Positions 6,850-16,044 are shown, counted from the first letter of the stretch. The stretch: DNA of 64,000 bases from Antiquaquibacter oligotrophicus (GCF_020535405.1 NZ_CP085036.1:248001-312000); one strand, 5' to 3'. Notes: generated from the letters alone by a model not told the origin. Program-made: numbers and translations.

Positions 6850-8082
6850 TCCGACTGCCAGGGCGCCGGTCGGCAGGACAGGCCTCCACCCAACGTTCGA
6901 GCACTGCGACTTCGCGGTCGTGCTGTCCGAGCATTCGATGAATGATCGCAGCCTGCTCGGTGTGCCACGGCGCTGGCTCCAGCCTTTCTCGAGAGGCCGA
7001 AGCTTCGGCACCCTCGATGACCGCGTAGCAAAGCGTCAGCGCCTCCTCAAGGCGGTTGTCGCGCTTTAGTTCCTTGATAGGCTCGACCAGCTGCAAGTAA
7101 TGGACGCCGTTCACCATGCCGGATGTGAACTGTTCAGCACGATCGCCGCCGGCAAGTGCCGAGACAACCATTTCGCTCACGCCGTCGTGAAGCGCCTGCG
7201 CCTTCGCGCGGGCGGACATCGGCGGACGGTTGCTGCGCGAGAACTCCCATTCGGGCGTCCCTCGTCCGAGGGAAGCCCACGCTTCCGCGCGGAGCCCCTT
7301 CGGGAGCAACTCAGTGAAGATCTGCACCGACACCGACCGCGTACCCCCGTCGGACAGGTCGAGGTCTCGAGCAACGAACCCGGGCAGGTAGCCAATGGGC
7401 TCACCTCCGCATGAACCGCCACGGCGTGGGGATCCGCCTGGTTATCTGGCTCGCGCTGCAACGACGCCTCAAGTTCCAGGTAGCCGCCATCTCCGACCGC
7501 ATGCCGCCCGGCAAGTGCCGCGATGGCCTCCTTCGCGAACGTTGTGGTGCCGGACGGCTTAACCAGCGATGTCTTGCCCGGACCGGAGAACGTCATCTCG
7601 ATGCGGACCTTCGGTTGCTCGGTGGGTTCGTCGGGCCGACTGTGTTCTGCCCAGCCAAGGATGCGATCGAGTAGTCCCAACGGTTCCGTCCTAGCCTCGA
7701 GCGAGCCGGTGAATGAACTTGACGGCCTTCTCGACGCGCTCCTGGGCACGATCAGCTCCGTCATCGGGAAGCGTCCGGCCGTGCCGTGCGTCCCGTGGTC
7801 GAAGTCATTGAACAGAGTGATCACGTCGTCAATATCGGCGTCTACGAATTCGACCATCTCAGCGACGGCATTGCCGCTACGTGCCAGAACGTGGTGGATC
7901 TTTGCTCGCCTCGAAACACCGCCATTCGGCGTCGGGATGAAGTCTGCATTGGCGGCGATGACCGCGCCGTCAGGTGCCTCAACGCCCAAGATTGCTGCCA
8001 TCATCTCGCGGGCACTGGTGCAGAAGTGACGGGCCGCATCTGGATTGTTCGGATTCAGGGCGAAGAGGGCACCATTCCACAT
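6818..8082 (-). pseudogene. Broken pPIWI-associated nuclease-like / HIRAN domain gene
   Basis: Two minus-strand frames together make one protein. The first (from ~8082) carries NGALFALNPNNPDAARHFCT and a DFDHGTHGTAG block, which I associate with predicted pPIWI-associating nucleases, then the first half of a HIRAN domain (LQREPDNQADPHAVAV). The second half of HIRAN (GEPIGYLPGFVARDLDL) and a helical C-terminus (EEALTLCYAVIEGAE) are in another frame down to 6818. The switch lies near 7402-7408, where GAGGTGAG would need one more G. The N-terminal ~100 residues expected for the family are also missing: the lipoprotein gene starts within 50 bp. I call it a pseudogene. HIRAN domains bind DNA ends or damaged DNA. 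Confidence 0.7.
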
Positions 8083-8131
8083 CGTGAACCAGTTCGAGAG
8101 TGGGAAGTCTCCACCACCGCAAAGTTCCCCT

Positions 8132-8545
8132 CTACAGGACGTTTTCGGCAGCCTCAAATGAGGATCCGTCTTCGGACGATGTCACGAGCGGCGCGGGCTC
8201 TCCCTCAGCGAAGTCGTGCTGGAACTGAAGGGTTGCGATACCGACGAGCGCCGCACCGTCTGAAAGCTCGATGCTCCACCCCTCGATATCCCCCTCGGCG
8301 GTGACGGCCGTTGCCGTGAGGGTGCCGGAACCTTCAATTGATGATCCGGAGAGCTCGACAACAAGTTGATCGCCGTCGGTAGCAAGGCGCGCGGACTGTC
8401 CCCCTTGCACCGAAACGCTAAAGCTGTGCGGATGGGACGCATCCGGGGCGCAGGCAGTCAGGACCGCAGCGAAGAGGCTAGCGATGGTCGCGCCAACAAC
8501 TATTCGAGAGAGTTTCGGGATACTCGTGAGACCATCATGGTGCAT
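8132..8545 (-). CDS. Small lipoprotein of unknown function
   Basis: The 137-residue product has a signal peptide (RIVVGATIASLFAAV, ~12-26) ending in the lipobox LTAC at ~28-31, so it is probably lipid-anchored on the outer face of the membrane. The mature part is rich in Ser/Thr/Gly and beta-strand-like (SFSVSVQGGQSARL, LSGSSIEGSGTLTATAV), like small actinobacterial lipoproteins. I chose the ATG at 8545 because it gives a normal n-region. No domain was recognised. It sits directly upstream of the broken HIRAN gene on the same strand and is divergent from the membrane protein at 8649. Confidence 0.65.
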   Translation of the reverse strand: MHHDGLTSIPKLSRIVVGATIASLFAAVLTACAPDASHPHSFSVSVQGGQSARLATDGDQLVVELSGSSIEGSGTLTATAVTAEGDIEGWSIELSDGAALVGIATLQFQHDFAEGEPAPLVTSSEDGSSFEAAENVL

Positions 8546-8648
8546 AAAGCTTCGCGGGCATGGCGAGAGGCTAGCCTTTGACCGGCTTCTAGTTGGATGA
8601 CCTCGGCAAGCACTCAGCGGCTGCGTCGAGCGAGAGGGAGGAGTTGAA

Positions 8649-9377
8649 GTGGCTACCTCTGATGCTCTAGGCGTCGCTGGTTTGGTCGTGAGCGTGCTGT
8701 CGCTGCTCGTCGGAACCGCGGTCACTCTCATCGTCTACCGGCTCAGTCGAAAACTGGATTTCCGCACGCGCATCCATACGTGGGGCGAACTACGCGACGT
8801 CACGCGACGTTTCGCTGCTGAGATGCACGACCAGGGTCTCAACAAAGAGGTGATCCTTCTCAACGCTGACCGCTATGAGAAGGACTATGACGGCGGCAAT
8901 CGCTTTACCCGGCACGGATACATCCAGGTCCGCACTGAGTTCATAGATGTTCGACATGACGGATTGGCGCTGATGACGTTCCCGGTGTCGACGTGGCGCG
9001 ATGCTAGCGGTCGGCGAGTATTGGACGAGGCTGACACTCAGGATGAGAACGTCCTTGAGGTCGGTTTTGTGCCATTTGACTGGATCGAACACATCGACCC
9101 AGACGGGAACGACTACAAAAACGCGCCCCTGGTCTACGTCCACTTCCGGGGTCCAGGACGTACGCCCTTCAAGAGCTATAGCTACCACGAACCCAATTCA
9201 GTTCCGATGGGCCCACGAGATCGGCCCTTTTACCCGAGCATCCCGGGCCTCGGCATCCGCAGACCAACACGAACACAAGCCTGGTCTGAGTTCTGGCGGA
9301 CATGGAAGAGCGACATCAAGATGCGCAAGAGCGAACGCAAGGCACGTCGACAACTCGGCGACGCCTCCGCGCGATGA
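8649..9377 (+). CDS. Membrane-anchored protein of unknown function
   Basis: The 242-residue protein has one N-terminal transmembrane helix (LGVAGLVVSVLSLLVGTAVTLIV, ~7-29) followed by a soluble domain of ~210 residues with mixed strands (GYIQVRTEFIDV, LEVGFVPFDWIEHI) and a basic tail, so the domain most likely faces the cytoplasm. GAGGAGGAG, seven bases before the GTG start, is a strong ribosome site. No enzymatic motif was found. It faces the DUF4238 gene tail-to-tail with 34 bp between. Confidence 0.65.
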   Translation: MATSDALGVAGLVVSVLSLLVGTAVTLIVYRLSRKLDFRTRIHTWGELRDVTRRFAAEMHDQGLNKEVILLNADRYEKDYDGGNRFTRHGYIQVRTEFIDVRHDGLALMTFPVSTWRDASGRRVLDEADTQDENVLEVGFVPFDWIEHIDPDGNDYKNAPLVYVHFRGPGRTPFKSYSYHEPNSVPMGPRDRPFYPSIPGLGIRRPTRTQAWSEFWRTWKSDIKMRKSERKARRQLGDASAR

Positions 9378-9411
9378 GCACTCGTCCCTTTCAGGGATGT
9401 CGTCGGGCACC

Positions 9412-10428
9412 TCACTTTGTATACCGACGGCGATGGATACGGAGTTCGCGCCGGACGTCGTCTTCATCGCGAACGGCCAGCACTTCATCGCCCCAAACTT
9501 CACGTGGGGGCAAGTCCAGATCTGCGAGCGGCACATCCTCTGGGTGGTGAATGATCCACCGTTCTGCTTGGGAAGCAACTAGACGATTCACCATCCTCAC
9601 AGTTTTGTCTGGATCTTCAATCGGCGCCCCGTGCGCCGAAATGTCAAAAGCGGGGTCGCGAAATTGGACAATCAACCGTGGCGAGAGAGGCACCCAAACT
9701 ACCTGTGCCGTCGCGTAGCCGATCGGTCTGTTACCTGGTGACCACCAGCACACTGGCTCGTCGCTCGTCAGCACTGCAGCGCGGTTCGCGACAATCAGTT
9801 CGATTTCCTTGCCGGCCAAGAATTGCCCGAGCCCCATTTCCTCACCTTCGGGGTCGCCCAGAGCCATCCTCAGGCTCTCCTGTACGAGGACGGCCTGAGG
9901 AGGGACCACAGCGGGAAACTTCGAGGACGCAAGCCTCTCCACGAACGCAACAACATCCCCTGGGCCGTTTGGCAGACCTCGTCCGACAAGGAACGACCGC
10001 ACTCTTTCCTCGTCCAGATCCCCCAGAAGGCTCGCGCGAACGGACTGAGTGGCCAGCGCTGCAAAGTCGTTGCGCCACCGATTCCCGCGGACGGTCTGGA
10101 GAGCCGCGAACTGGACTAACCGATACCAGACTTCGTGGTCGGAGGGGTCAAACCCACTCTCAACCAGTGACCGAATGGCCGGCGCTATGGCTGCTTCCAG
10201 GCCGCTCAACGCTGCCTCGACACCCTCTGGATCGAACCTGGCTCGGTCTTCCTCGCGGGCGAGATCCTCAGGCTCGATTCGATAGAACCCCGTCTCGACA
10301 GCGACATTCCCTACCGAAACCCGGAGAGGTCGGCTCGGGACATCGCGGCTCACCAGAGCGAGATGTCCAGAGATATCAGCAAAGTTGCGCAGATAGAACC
10401 GCGGAACTGTGTGGTGCCGAGCGGCCAT
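9412..10428 (-). CDS. DUF4238 domain-containing protein
   Basis: The 338-residue product begins MAARHHTVPRFYLRNFAD, the hallmark HHxVPxxYLRxF start of DUF4238, and continues with the typical helical middle (VWYRLVQFAALQTVRGNRWR) and a strand pair containing LTSDEPVCWW, also characteristic of the family. The biochemical function of DUF4238 is unknown. Members are scattered in accessory regions of bacteria. I prefer the ATG at 10428 because the conserved motif starts right after it. The gene lies downstream of the CD-NTase gene on the same strand, with ~220 bp between them. Confidence 0.8.
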   Translation of the reverse strand: MAARHHTVPRFYLRNFADISGHLALVSRDVPSRPLRVSVGNVAVETGFYRIEPEDLAREEDRARFDPEGVEAALSGLEAAIAPAIRSLVESGFDPSDHEVWYRLVQFAALQTVRGNRWRNDFAALATQSVRASLLGDLDEERVRSFLVGRGLPNGPGDVVAFVERLASSKFPAVVPPQAVLVQESLRMALGDPEGEEMGLGQFLAGKEIELIVANRAAVLTSDEPVCWWSPGNRPIGYATAQVVWVPLSPRLIVQFRDPAFDISAHGAPIEDPDKTVRMVNRLVASQAERWIIHHPEDVPLADLDLPPREVWGDEVLAVRDEDDVRRELRIHRRRYTK

Positions 10429-10650
10429 GTCGATATTCTTCCCGGAGAGTGGGCCTACTCCCACCATCGTCCTTCTTCCGAGTCGCCGCGTGGCACCCCT
10501 CTCAACCAGATTGGTATGTGCCTCGGAACCGTCTCGCCCGATTGAGAGAGGAAGAGCGCACCGCAACCCTTGCCCAACCAGAGCGCCTCGACCCGATTTG
10601 AGCGTGACGGGAGAACGCGACGAACGATCCCCTCGAGTAAACGAACCTGA

Positions 10651-11526
10651 TTAGCTGGGGAAACTGGAGCCGAGGATAATCTGCCACAAGCGCTTCGCTT
10701 CGGCGTGATCGCCTCGCGCTTCCGCCTCATTGGCTCGGGCTGCTCTATCAGCCGCAGAGTTGAGCGCCTCAACCAAGGCCTGTCGTGCAGTAGGCGTCAA
10801 GTAGGAGCTCAGGTCTCCGCTTAGTCCGCCGGGATCGTTGACGTAGAGCCACTTGGGCGCAAACTCGAAGAACATCTGGAGTGCGTTGCGATAGTTGCTG
10901 CCCAGGCGACTAAAGACCGTCGCGGCCACGGTTTCGAGGTGAAATGAGCGAAATCGACTGGAGTGTGCCCGATTCCATGCTTTAAGCAGCCTAACCACCG
11001 CGCTCAGGTTGTACCCAAGCTCCTTGTTGCGGTTGGAATACCAAGCGTTCGCAGTGGTCGGCGCGGTCAGAATCCAGCCGCCAGATCCGTCCGGCAGGTG
11101 GTAAACGTTGTCGCCACGGTCAAAGACCGGAGCGACATCAACATGGCCGCCACTCTGATAGAACACGCGCACTGCCTGCCCTCGAGTACCTACCTGCTGG
11201 ATCTTGGTCCCTGCGTATGCTTCGCGAATCCGGTAGATGAAAGCGTGCGAGTCCTGCGAGTACTTGTCCTGCCAGACCTGCTTCTCGTTTGAGAACACGG
11301 CGAGCACATCAATGTCGTCAAGCGGTCGAATGATCGTGCCCTTCGACGCAGAACCCATGAGAATTCCCCGCGAAAAGGGCATGTCTGAGGTAGCGGGGAA
11401 GGCTGCGCTCATGTCTTTGTCGACCGTTCCCTTGCGATTCGGGATGAAGTTCGTTTTCTGGTACTCCGTAGCGGTGATGTCTTCCAAGAACTGCGAGAAT
11501 GCTTGGCCTGTCGTGAGTGTCATCAT
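10651..11526 (-). CDS. CD-NTase, SMODS-domain oligonucleotide/dinucleotide synthase
   Basis: This 291-residue nucleotidyltransferase has the complete Pol-beta-type active site: GS (58-59) followed by KGT (62-64), the DxD pair D71/D73 in RPLDDIDVLAVF, and the third acid D130 in GGHVDVAP. The helical C-terminal half (LLKAWNRAHSSRFRSFHLE) is typical of SMODS proteins. CD-NTases make cyclic di- or trinucleotides on phage infection and so activate an effector. The product cannot be predicted from the motif. Its ATG overlaps the stop of the S-4TM effector gene (ATGA), giving the expected synthase-effector pair. No E1/E2 or HORMA/TRIP13 accessory genes are near, so a minimal type I-like CBASS is the best reading. 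Confidence 0.88.
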   Translation of the reverse strand: MMTLTTGQAFSQFLEDITATEYQKTNFIPNRKGTVDKDMSAAFPATSDMPFSRGILMGSASKGTIIRPLDDIDVLAVFSNEKQVWQDKYSQDSHAFIYRIREAYAGTKIQQVGTRGQAVRVFYQSGGHVDVAPVFDRGDNVYHLPDGSGGWILTAPTTANAWYSNRNKELGYNLSAVVRLLKAWNRAHSSRFRSFHLETVAATVFSRLGSNYRNALQMFFEFAPKWLYVNDPGGLSGDLSSYLTPTARQALVEALNSAADRAARANEAEARGDHAEAKRLWQIILGSSFPS

Positions 11527-12431
11527 TTCTTCTTTCTAAGCCGACTAGAGGCGGCGTGCATGGCAAGTTCATTCCGCCCGCGCGTGAGCTTGTATAGCCA
11601 GTCGGGAACCTGAGGTGTGGTGCGACGTAGGTCGTATAGCTGGGTCTGCCAAGAGATGAGTTCTTGCCCAATGATCGGCTCCTGGTCCTGGAGACGACTC
11701 TCGATGGTGTTCGCAAGGTCGGCGCGATCCTGCGCCGCTCGCCAAGTACTCCGAAGATAGTCAGCCACGTCGAGCACGGCCGGCAGCACAGGAAAAAGGA
11801 CTCCGAGGAGCACCAACCCGAAAGCGAGCCCGCCGAGAGCGCTCCAAGTGATGAGAACACCGAGCCAGACCACCGTGACGACTGCCCAAACTGTTACAGC
11901 AGTGCGAATCAGGCGGTCGGTGTAAGAGGCATTGGCGCGCTGGGCGATTGCGATTGTTTCTGCTCCCGGATGCGCGCTATCAACGTCGTACCAGTCGAGG
12001 AGCAATTCGCGCTCGGCTGCGGACCTCAAGCCCTTCCTGTCGTAGACGAGCAATTCGACTTCCTCGATCGACGGACGCGACGCTCGCTCGATCGTCTCTG
12101 GCATGTCGAAGATGAACAGGTCGAGTTCCTCCTGAAGGGCCGCCGCCTTCGTCATCGTTCGCGCCTCAGCGGTCGAAAAAACGGTGCGTCCAACGAAGAG
12201 CCAGACACCGGTGACAGCGCCAACCGCGACTGCCGAGCCCGGAACCAACAGAGAGACGAACGGAGCGGCGACTCCAAGAACGAGAAGCCCGATCCAGCGC
12301 GCACCCTGCCATCGTTTCGCACGGGTATACAGGCGCCGCTGTGCGAGGAGGAGGCGAAGCGCCTCATCGCTGTTTTGACGGACTGCGATGGACTCACTTG
12401 ACGGCGGTATATAGCGATCTCGATCCGTCAC
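11523..12431 (-). CDS. S-4TM SMODS-associated membrane effector
   Basis: The 302-residue protein has two hydrophobic hairpins (~46-82 and ~176-222), giving four membrane helices. It has the soluble signatures of the S-4TM family: RLLLAQRRLYTRAKRWQ (~26-42), AAALQEELDLFIFDMP (~96-111), the DWYDVD element (~146) and IAIAQRANASYTDRLIR (~160-176). S-4TM proteins are predicted CBASS effectors that damage the membrane when they bind the cyclic nucleotide. A GAGG five bases before the GTG start is the ribosome site. The gene is flanked by a nucleotidyltransferase on each side, which is unusual. Confidence 0.85.
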   Translation of the reverse strand: MTDRDRYIPPSSESIAVRQNSDEALRLLLAQRRLYTRAKRWQGARWIGLLVLGVAAPFVSLLVPGSAVAVGAVTGVWLFVGRTVFSTAEARTMTKAAALQEELDLFIFDMPETIERASRPSIEEVELLVYDRKGLRSAAERELLLDWYDVDSAHPGAETIAIAQRANASYTDRLIRTAVTVWAVVTVVWLGVLITWSALGGLAFGLVLLGVLFPVLPAVLDVADYLRSTWRAAQDRADLANTIESRLQDQEPIIGQELISWQTQLYDLRRTTPQVPDWLYKLTRGRNELAMHAASSRLRKKK

Positions 12432-12438
12432 CGATGCC

Positions 12439-13266
12439 TCACTTGTTGAACAGCAGCTTCAACTGCTCGATAGCTTTGCTTTGCTCGTCGGAAAGCGAGT
12501 AGTCCATTGCCCTTCGCGCCCGCGTCACCGCAGTGTCGAGCTTGGACAACGCGTCCTTCTTCATCGTGTCAGAAGAGCAAGAACCGAACCTCGATCCGAG
12601 GCCGGTTGGATCATTCAGTGCGGCGAGTTCAACGTTTTTCAAATGGCTAAGGGAGTAATGAAGATCGATGATCGGTGAGTAAGCCACCTGGGTACTCAGG
12701 AACTTCGCGGCACGCATCTCCAAATAGCACGAAGAAATCGGAACTTTTCGCTTGTACTTCCAGATCTTGAGGTGACGCGCAAGCTTCTTAGCACCTCCAT
12801 TGTGCTTAGCGTTGATCTCGTTGACGTACTTGTTGTGTTCTTCGGGGAAGCTCTTCATCCAACCGCCGGAAGGGTTCGCGATCATGTATCCCCCACCAGC
12901 GCTGATGTAGCCGGGGACGACCTCGACGACACCGTCGGAGAAATGGCAAACCACCGCTGGTTGCCGGATAGTGATCTTGGTCGCGGTGAAGCGGTCTTCT
13001 AGTGCCTGCTTGACTCTCGCGAGCATCGTCAGCGGCGACGTCGGCTGAATTCCTTTGAGGGAGACGAGGAAGTCTGCATCGCTGTACAGCCAGATCCCCG
13101 TGCCGTGGCGAAGCGACCCGATCTCGAACATGCGGTGCACACCGAGCACGGTATCGAGTCGACGTTCTATTGCATCCTTGTGACTCTTGGCCCCGTCGAA
13201 CTGCGTCGGCGTCGGGGTAAAAAGTGACGTGAGATCGGCGAGCCAGGACCTAGCCGTCTCGGACAT
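12439..13266 (-). CDS. Second CD-NTase-like nucleotidyltransferase
   Basis: The 275-residue product has its own Pol-beta-type catalytic set: GS (50-51) with HGT (54-56), D63/D65 in LYSDADFLVSL, and E115 in VVEVVPGY. All three metal ligands are therefore present. A helical region follows (HLKIWKYKRKVPISSCYLEM). The layout matches SMODS/CD-NTase-like proteins, but it is clearly different from the synthase at 10651. Its start overlaps the endonuclease stop by one base (TGATG) and it ends 7 bp before the effector gene. It may be a second signal synthase, a tRNA- or protein-nucleotidylating enzyme, or a modulator. Sequence alone cannot decide. Confidence 0.75.
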   Translation of the reverse strand: MSETARSWLADLTSLFTPTPTQFDGAKSHKDAIERRLDTVLGVHRMFEIGSLRHGTGIWLYSDADFLVSLKGIQPTSPLTMLARVKQALEDRFTATKITIRQPAVVCHFSDGVVEVVPGYISAGGGYMIANPSGGWMKSFPEEHNKYVNEINAKHNGGAKKLARHLKIWKYKRKVPISSCYLEMRAAKFLSTQVAYSPIIDLHYSLSHLKNVELAALNDPTGLGSRFGSCSSDTMKKDALSKLDTAVTRARRAMDYSLSDEQSKAIEQLKLLFNK

Positions 13267-14210
13267 CAGCCAGCCGCCCCATGCGGGCCGAGGAACTTGT
13301 CGCCGTTTAGGTGAATCATGTGAGTCGGATCAGAAGCGCACCAGGCCTCGGTTTCCCATGCGAGGTCGGCGAGGAACTTGCGCATCACGGCGCGGTCCGG
13401 AAAGCAAGATACGAACACGAGGCCCGCGGTCGAGCCCGCGAACAGTATGTTCAGCTCCCTGTGTCTCTTGGCATCTACTGGACCGTGACTTGAGGCCGCT
13501 TCCATCAAGAACAGCCAATTTGTCTCCGGCTGGTACACAACTAGGTCGGGCAACTTGCCGTGCGTGTCTACGACGATGCCTAGCGCGGCTAGCTTCTCTT
13601 GGTCGAAGTGCATCAGCTTGCTATCGGCGTCGCCAATGTAAAGCACTTCTCCGCCGGGAACGAAGTACGCGCAAAAGTCGTCGATCATCTGCTTGATCAG
13701 TACGTTTTGACCACCAGCACCAAGCGTCAGCTCGACACCGCCCGGCAACGTGATCGGTATGCGGATGAGATCCCGTTCCGCGCGATAGATCGACAGGAGA
13801 CCAGGAGCAGCAGTGAGATAGTCAGCGACAAGCCGGTCGAACGCCTGCGTTCCGAAGCTTCGGATCACGACGACTGCCGCGTCCGTCAACTTGTAGTTAT
13901 TCAGCGAAGAGTTCGTCGCTCGCGATGGGTCGTCCTCGTTGAGAATGACCAGGCCAGCATCCCGGAATTGGTGAAGGGTCTGTCGGCGGTAGGTCTCGCG
14001 GGTGTTCTCGGCAATAGGAAATCCAAGCTCTTCGCGTATCCAGTCGAGGATCGCACGGACGCCGAGTCGAGGGTTTGCCGCGTCGGCCCATGAGCTAGCT
14101 TCCGTCAGTCGAGCGAGCGCAAGAAGTGTGCGTGCGCTGCGCTCGTTCGAACGAGCGGCGTCGAAGCCAAATGCCTTCAGAATCTGGCGTGCCTCGCTCA
14201 GCCGAGTCAT
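13266..14210 (-). CDS. BsuBI/PstI-family type II restriction endonuclease
   Basis: The 314-residue protein has the N-terminal helical/wHTH region of the family (NPRLGVRAILDWIREELG, ~47-63; NTRETYRRQTLHQFRDAGLV, ~69-88) and a C-terminal PD-(D/E)xK-like nuclease: GDADSK (193-198), LPDLVVY (220-226), and MEAASSHGPVDAKR (~236-249), corresponding to the strongly conserved EAxxSHGPV block of BsuBI/PstI enzymes. Prototype enzymes cut CTGCAG. The specificity here is inferred only by family. The start overlaps the methyltransferase stop (ATGA) and the 3' end overlaps the nucleotidyltransferase start, placing it inside a single defence operon. Confidence 0.88.
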   Translation of the reverse strand: MTRLSEARQILKAFGFDAARSNERSARTLLALARLTEASSWADAANPRLGVRAILDWIREELGFPIAENTRETYRRQTLHQFRDAGLVILNEDDPSRATNSSLNNYKLTDAAVVVIRSFGTQAFDRLVADYLTAAPGLLSIYRAERDLIRIPITLPGGVELTLGAGGQNVLIKQMIDDFCAYFVPGGEVLYIGDADSKLMHFDQEKLAALGIVVDTHGKLPDLVVYQPETNWLFLMEAASSHGPVDAKRHRELNILFAGSTAGLVFVSCFPDRAVMRKFLADLAWETEAWCASDPTHMIHLNGDKFLGPHGAAG

Positions 14211-15652
14211 GCGGCAAGCCCCACTGCTGTCATGACAGTCTCGACCGCTGAATCGATCGCTTCCTGTGCGTGGGGTTCAGCTGATGCCAGAGCTTTCAGC
14301 TGCTCGAGTGACGGAAAGCGCATCTGGCGCAGGTCCGTGGCATTGACCTGAGTGTGGCCCGAGAAGACTCGGAAGTACGCATCGAGCCGCGACGAGTTGA
14401 GGAAGACGGCCAGACCCCGCGCGACCGTTGGATCGAGACTCTCGCCCTTCTGGTGGACGAAGTTGAGTTTGTTGTCGAAGGCGGCGGGGCTGTCGGACTG
14501 CCAAAGGCCAGCGACTACCCGGCGACGCTCTTCCTTTGCCGAGAAGCGCTTGATGAGTACATACGCTCCCGGTGGCACAAGCAGCTTGGAGGCTGCTTCA
14601 GAAGCAGCGTGAAACCACTCGGGCTTCTTCGTGCCCACAGGGTGATTCGCTTGCCCGAATCGAATGTGACTTGCGTTGACCATCGGCCATGAGCCTTCGA
14701 CTCGATCCAAGTACAGCATTTCGCGAGACCGGAAGTCGACCACTCGGCCGGTCGACACCGTCATACCCAGGTCGGCAAGCGAGTGCTGAGCGTGGCGAGT
14801 CATCCAAGCAACAGCTTCCGCATCCCCTTCGGTAGCGGGCACGTGGATGAAGTCAGCGGTCACGACGTCTCCGTACGCCACTGTGCGAACTGTTGCATCG
14901 TCGCGATGATCGTGCGAGGTGTATACCTTCACCGTTGCCGTTTGCTGTCCTCGCGTCGTCGATACGACGATTGCCTCTTGCAGCACGCCCGTATCGCCGA
15001 ACACCTTCGAACGACTCTCAAAGGTGTGAATGCTGTCGATACTCACGGTCTCCACAAGCTCACGTCGAAAGCGAGAGTAGTAAGTGCCGTTCATCCACGA
15101 GCGGGGAGTGATCGCCACTTGCTGACCACCATCCGACAGGAGACGAATGCCGAGCGCAAGGAACGCGGCATAGAGGTTGGGCACGTCGATACCGATCGAT
15201 CGAAGAAAATTCTGTGAGGGGCTCCCTGTCGACAACTTCGCGTACGGAGGGTTTTGAATGATGAGATCGAAAGGATCCTTCACCGTGGGCGCCCACAGCA
15301 GGAAGTCATCCCCAACAAGTTTCGTAGATACGTTGCCGAGCTCTTCCATGTCACTGAGCGTCTCCCGGAGGCCCGGGTGGAGGGAGGCGTCAACTTCAAC
15401 GACAGTCACCTCGATCGAAGCTTCAGGGCGCTCAGTGCGAATCCGATCAATCAACGCAGCAGTTAGTATTCCGCTCCCGGCGCCGGGGTCGAGAACCCTA
15501 ATCGCTGTCTTCTGCGGCATGCGTGGCAGTCCCGCGATAATCCGGGCGGCCTGATGCGGTGTGAAGTACTGGCCGAGGGCGGCCTGTTCCACAGGGTCCA
15601 TCGCCGCCAACGCGGACTTGCGACGCTCTTCGGCTCGGTCAATCAGGCTCAT
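14207..15652 (-). CDS. Type II N6-adenine DNA methyltransferase (PstI/Eco57I-like)
   Basis: The 481-residue enzyme has LGQYFTP (26-32), SAM-binding motif I DPGAGSG (55-61), the catalytic NPPY (134-137) typical of N6-adenine methyltransferases, and a long C-terminal target-recognition region. It should protect the host against the neighbouring BsuBI/PstI-type nuclease. The ATG at 15652 gives the usual short lead before QYFTP. An in-frame start at 15781 would add 43 residues of low-complexity sequence and is less likely. It is the first gene of a five-gene unit in which every junction is an overlap or a 7-nt gap. No separate C-protein controller gene was seen. Confidence 0.9.
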   Translation of the reverse strand: MSLIDRAEERRKSALAAMDPVEQAALGQYFTPHQAARIIAGLPRMPQKTAIRVLDPGAGSGILTAALIDRIRTERPEASIEVTVVEVDASLHPGLRETLSDMEELGNVSTKLVGDDFLLWAPTVKDPFDLIIQNPPYAKLSTGSPSQNFLRSIGIDVPNLYAAFLALGIRLLSDGGQQVAITPRSWMNGTYYSRFRRELVETVSIDSIHTFESRSKVFGDTGVLQEAIVVSTTRGQQTATVKVYTSHDHRDDATVRTVAYGDVVTADFIHVPATEGDAEAVAWMTRHAQHSLADLGMTVSTGRVVDFRSREMLYLDRVEGSWPMVNASHIRFGQANHPVGTKKPEWFHAASEAASKLLVPPGAYVLIKRFSAKEERRRVVAGLWQSDSPAAFDNKLNFVHQKGESLDPTVARGLAVFLNSSRLDAYFRVFSGHTQVNATDLRQMRFPSLEQLKALASAEPHAQEAIDSAVETVMTAVGLAA

Positions 15653-16044
15653 GTGTGAAGAGTACCGACCACCCGTGACAGTAGGTCCGACCACGCCGCG
15701 CGATGCTTGTCGGACACTTGCGCGAACCCGGGAAAGCGGGTCGGCAGACAACGTCGGAGATGCGCGCAGTGATTGCTCCATTTACTCAATTGTCTCACGA
15801 TCGACACCTTTAGTGAAGACCACTCATTGATGAATCGACTAGTCTCACTCCGCAGTCGGGATAGTTGAAGGCTGCCCGTCCTACGGCCCGCTGAGCACCA
15901 GCTACACGAACTTGCCTGGCCTATAGAGCGCAAGCCACAGCCCCTTGCGCGTGAGGGCGATGGCTTACGAGGACGCAAACCCCCAGCGCGGGCAGTCACC
16001 ACTGCTCGATGCTGTCTGGCGTCGGAGCCGCACGAGACACACCT
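15653..16044. other. Intergenic region upstream of the defence operon
   Basis: These ~390 bases hold no gene I can support. The part from 15653 to 15800 must contain the promoter of the methyltransferase operon; a GAGACAATTGAGTAAAT stretch on the minus strand is AT-rich, but no clear -35/-10 pair was assigned. The rest lies behind the RelA/SpoT-fold gene and shows no clear terminator. Confidence 0.4.
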
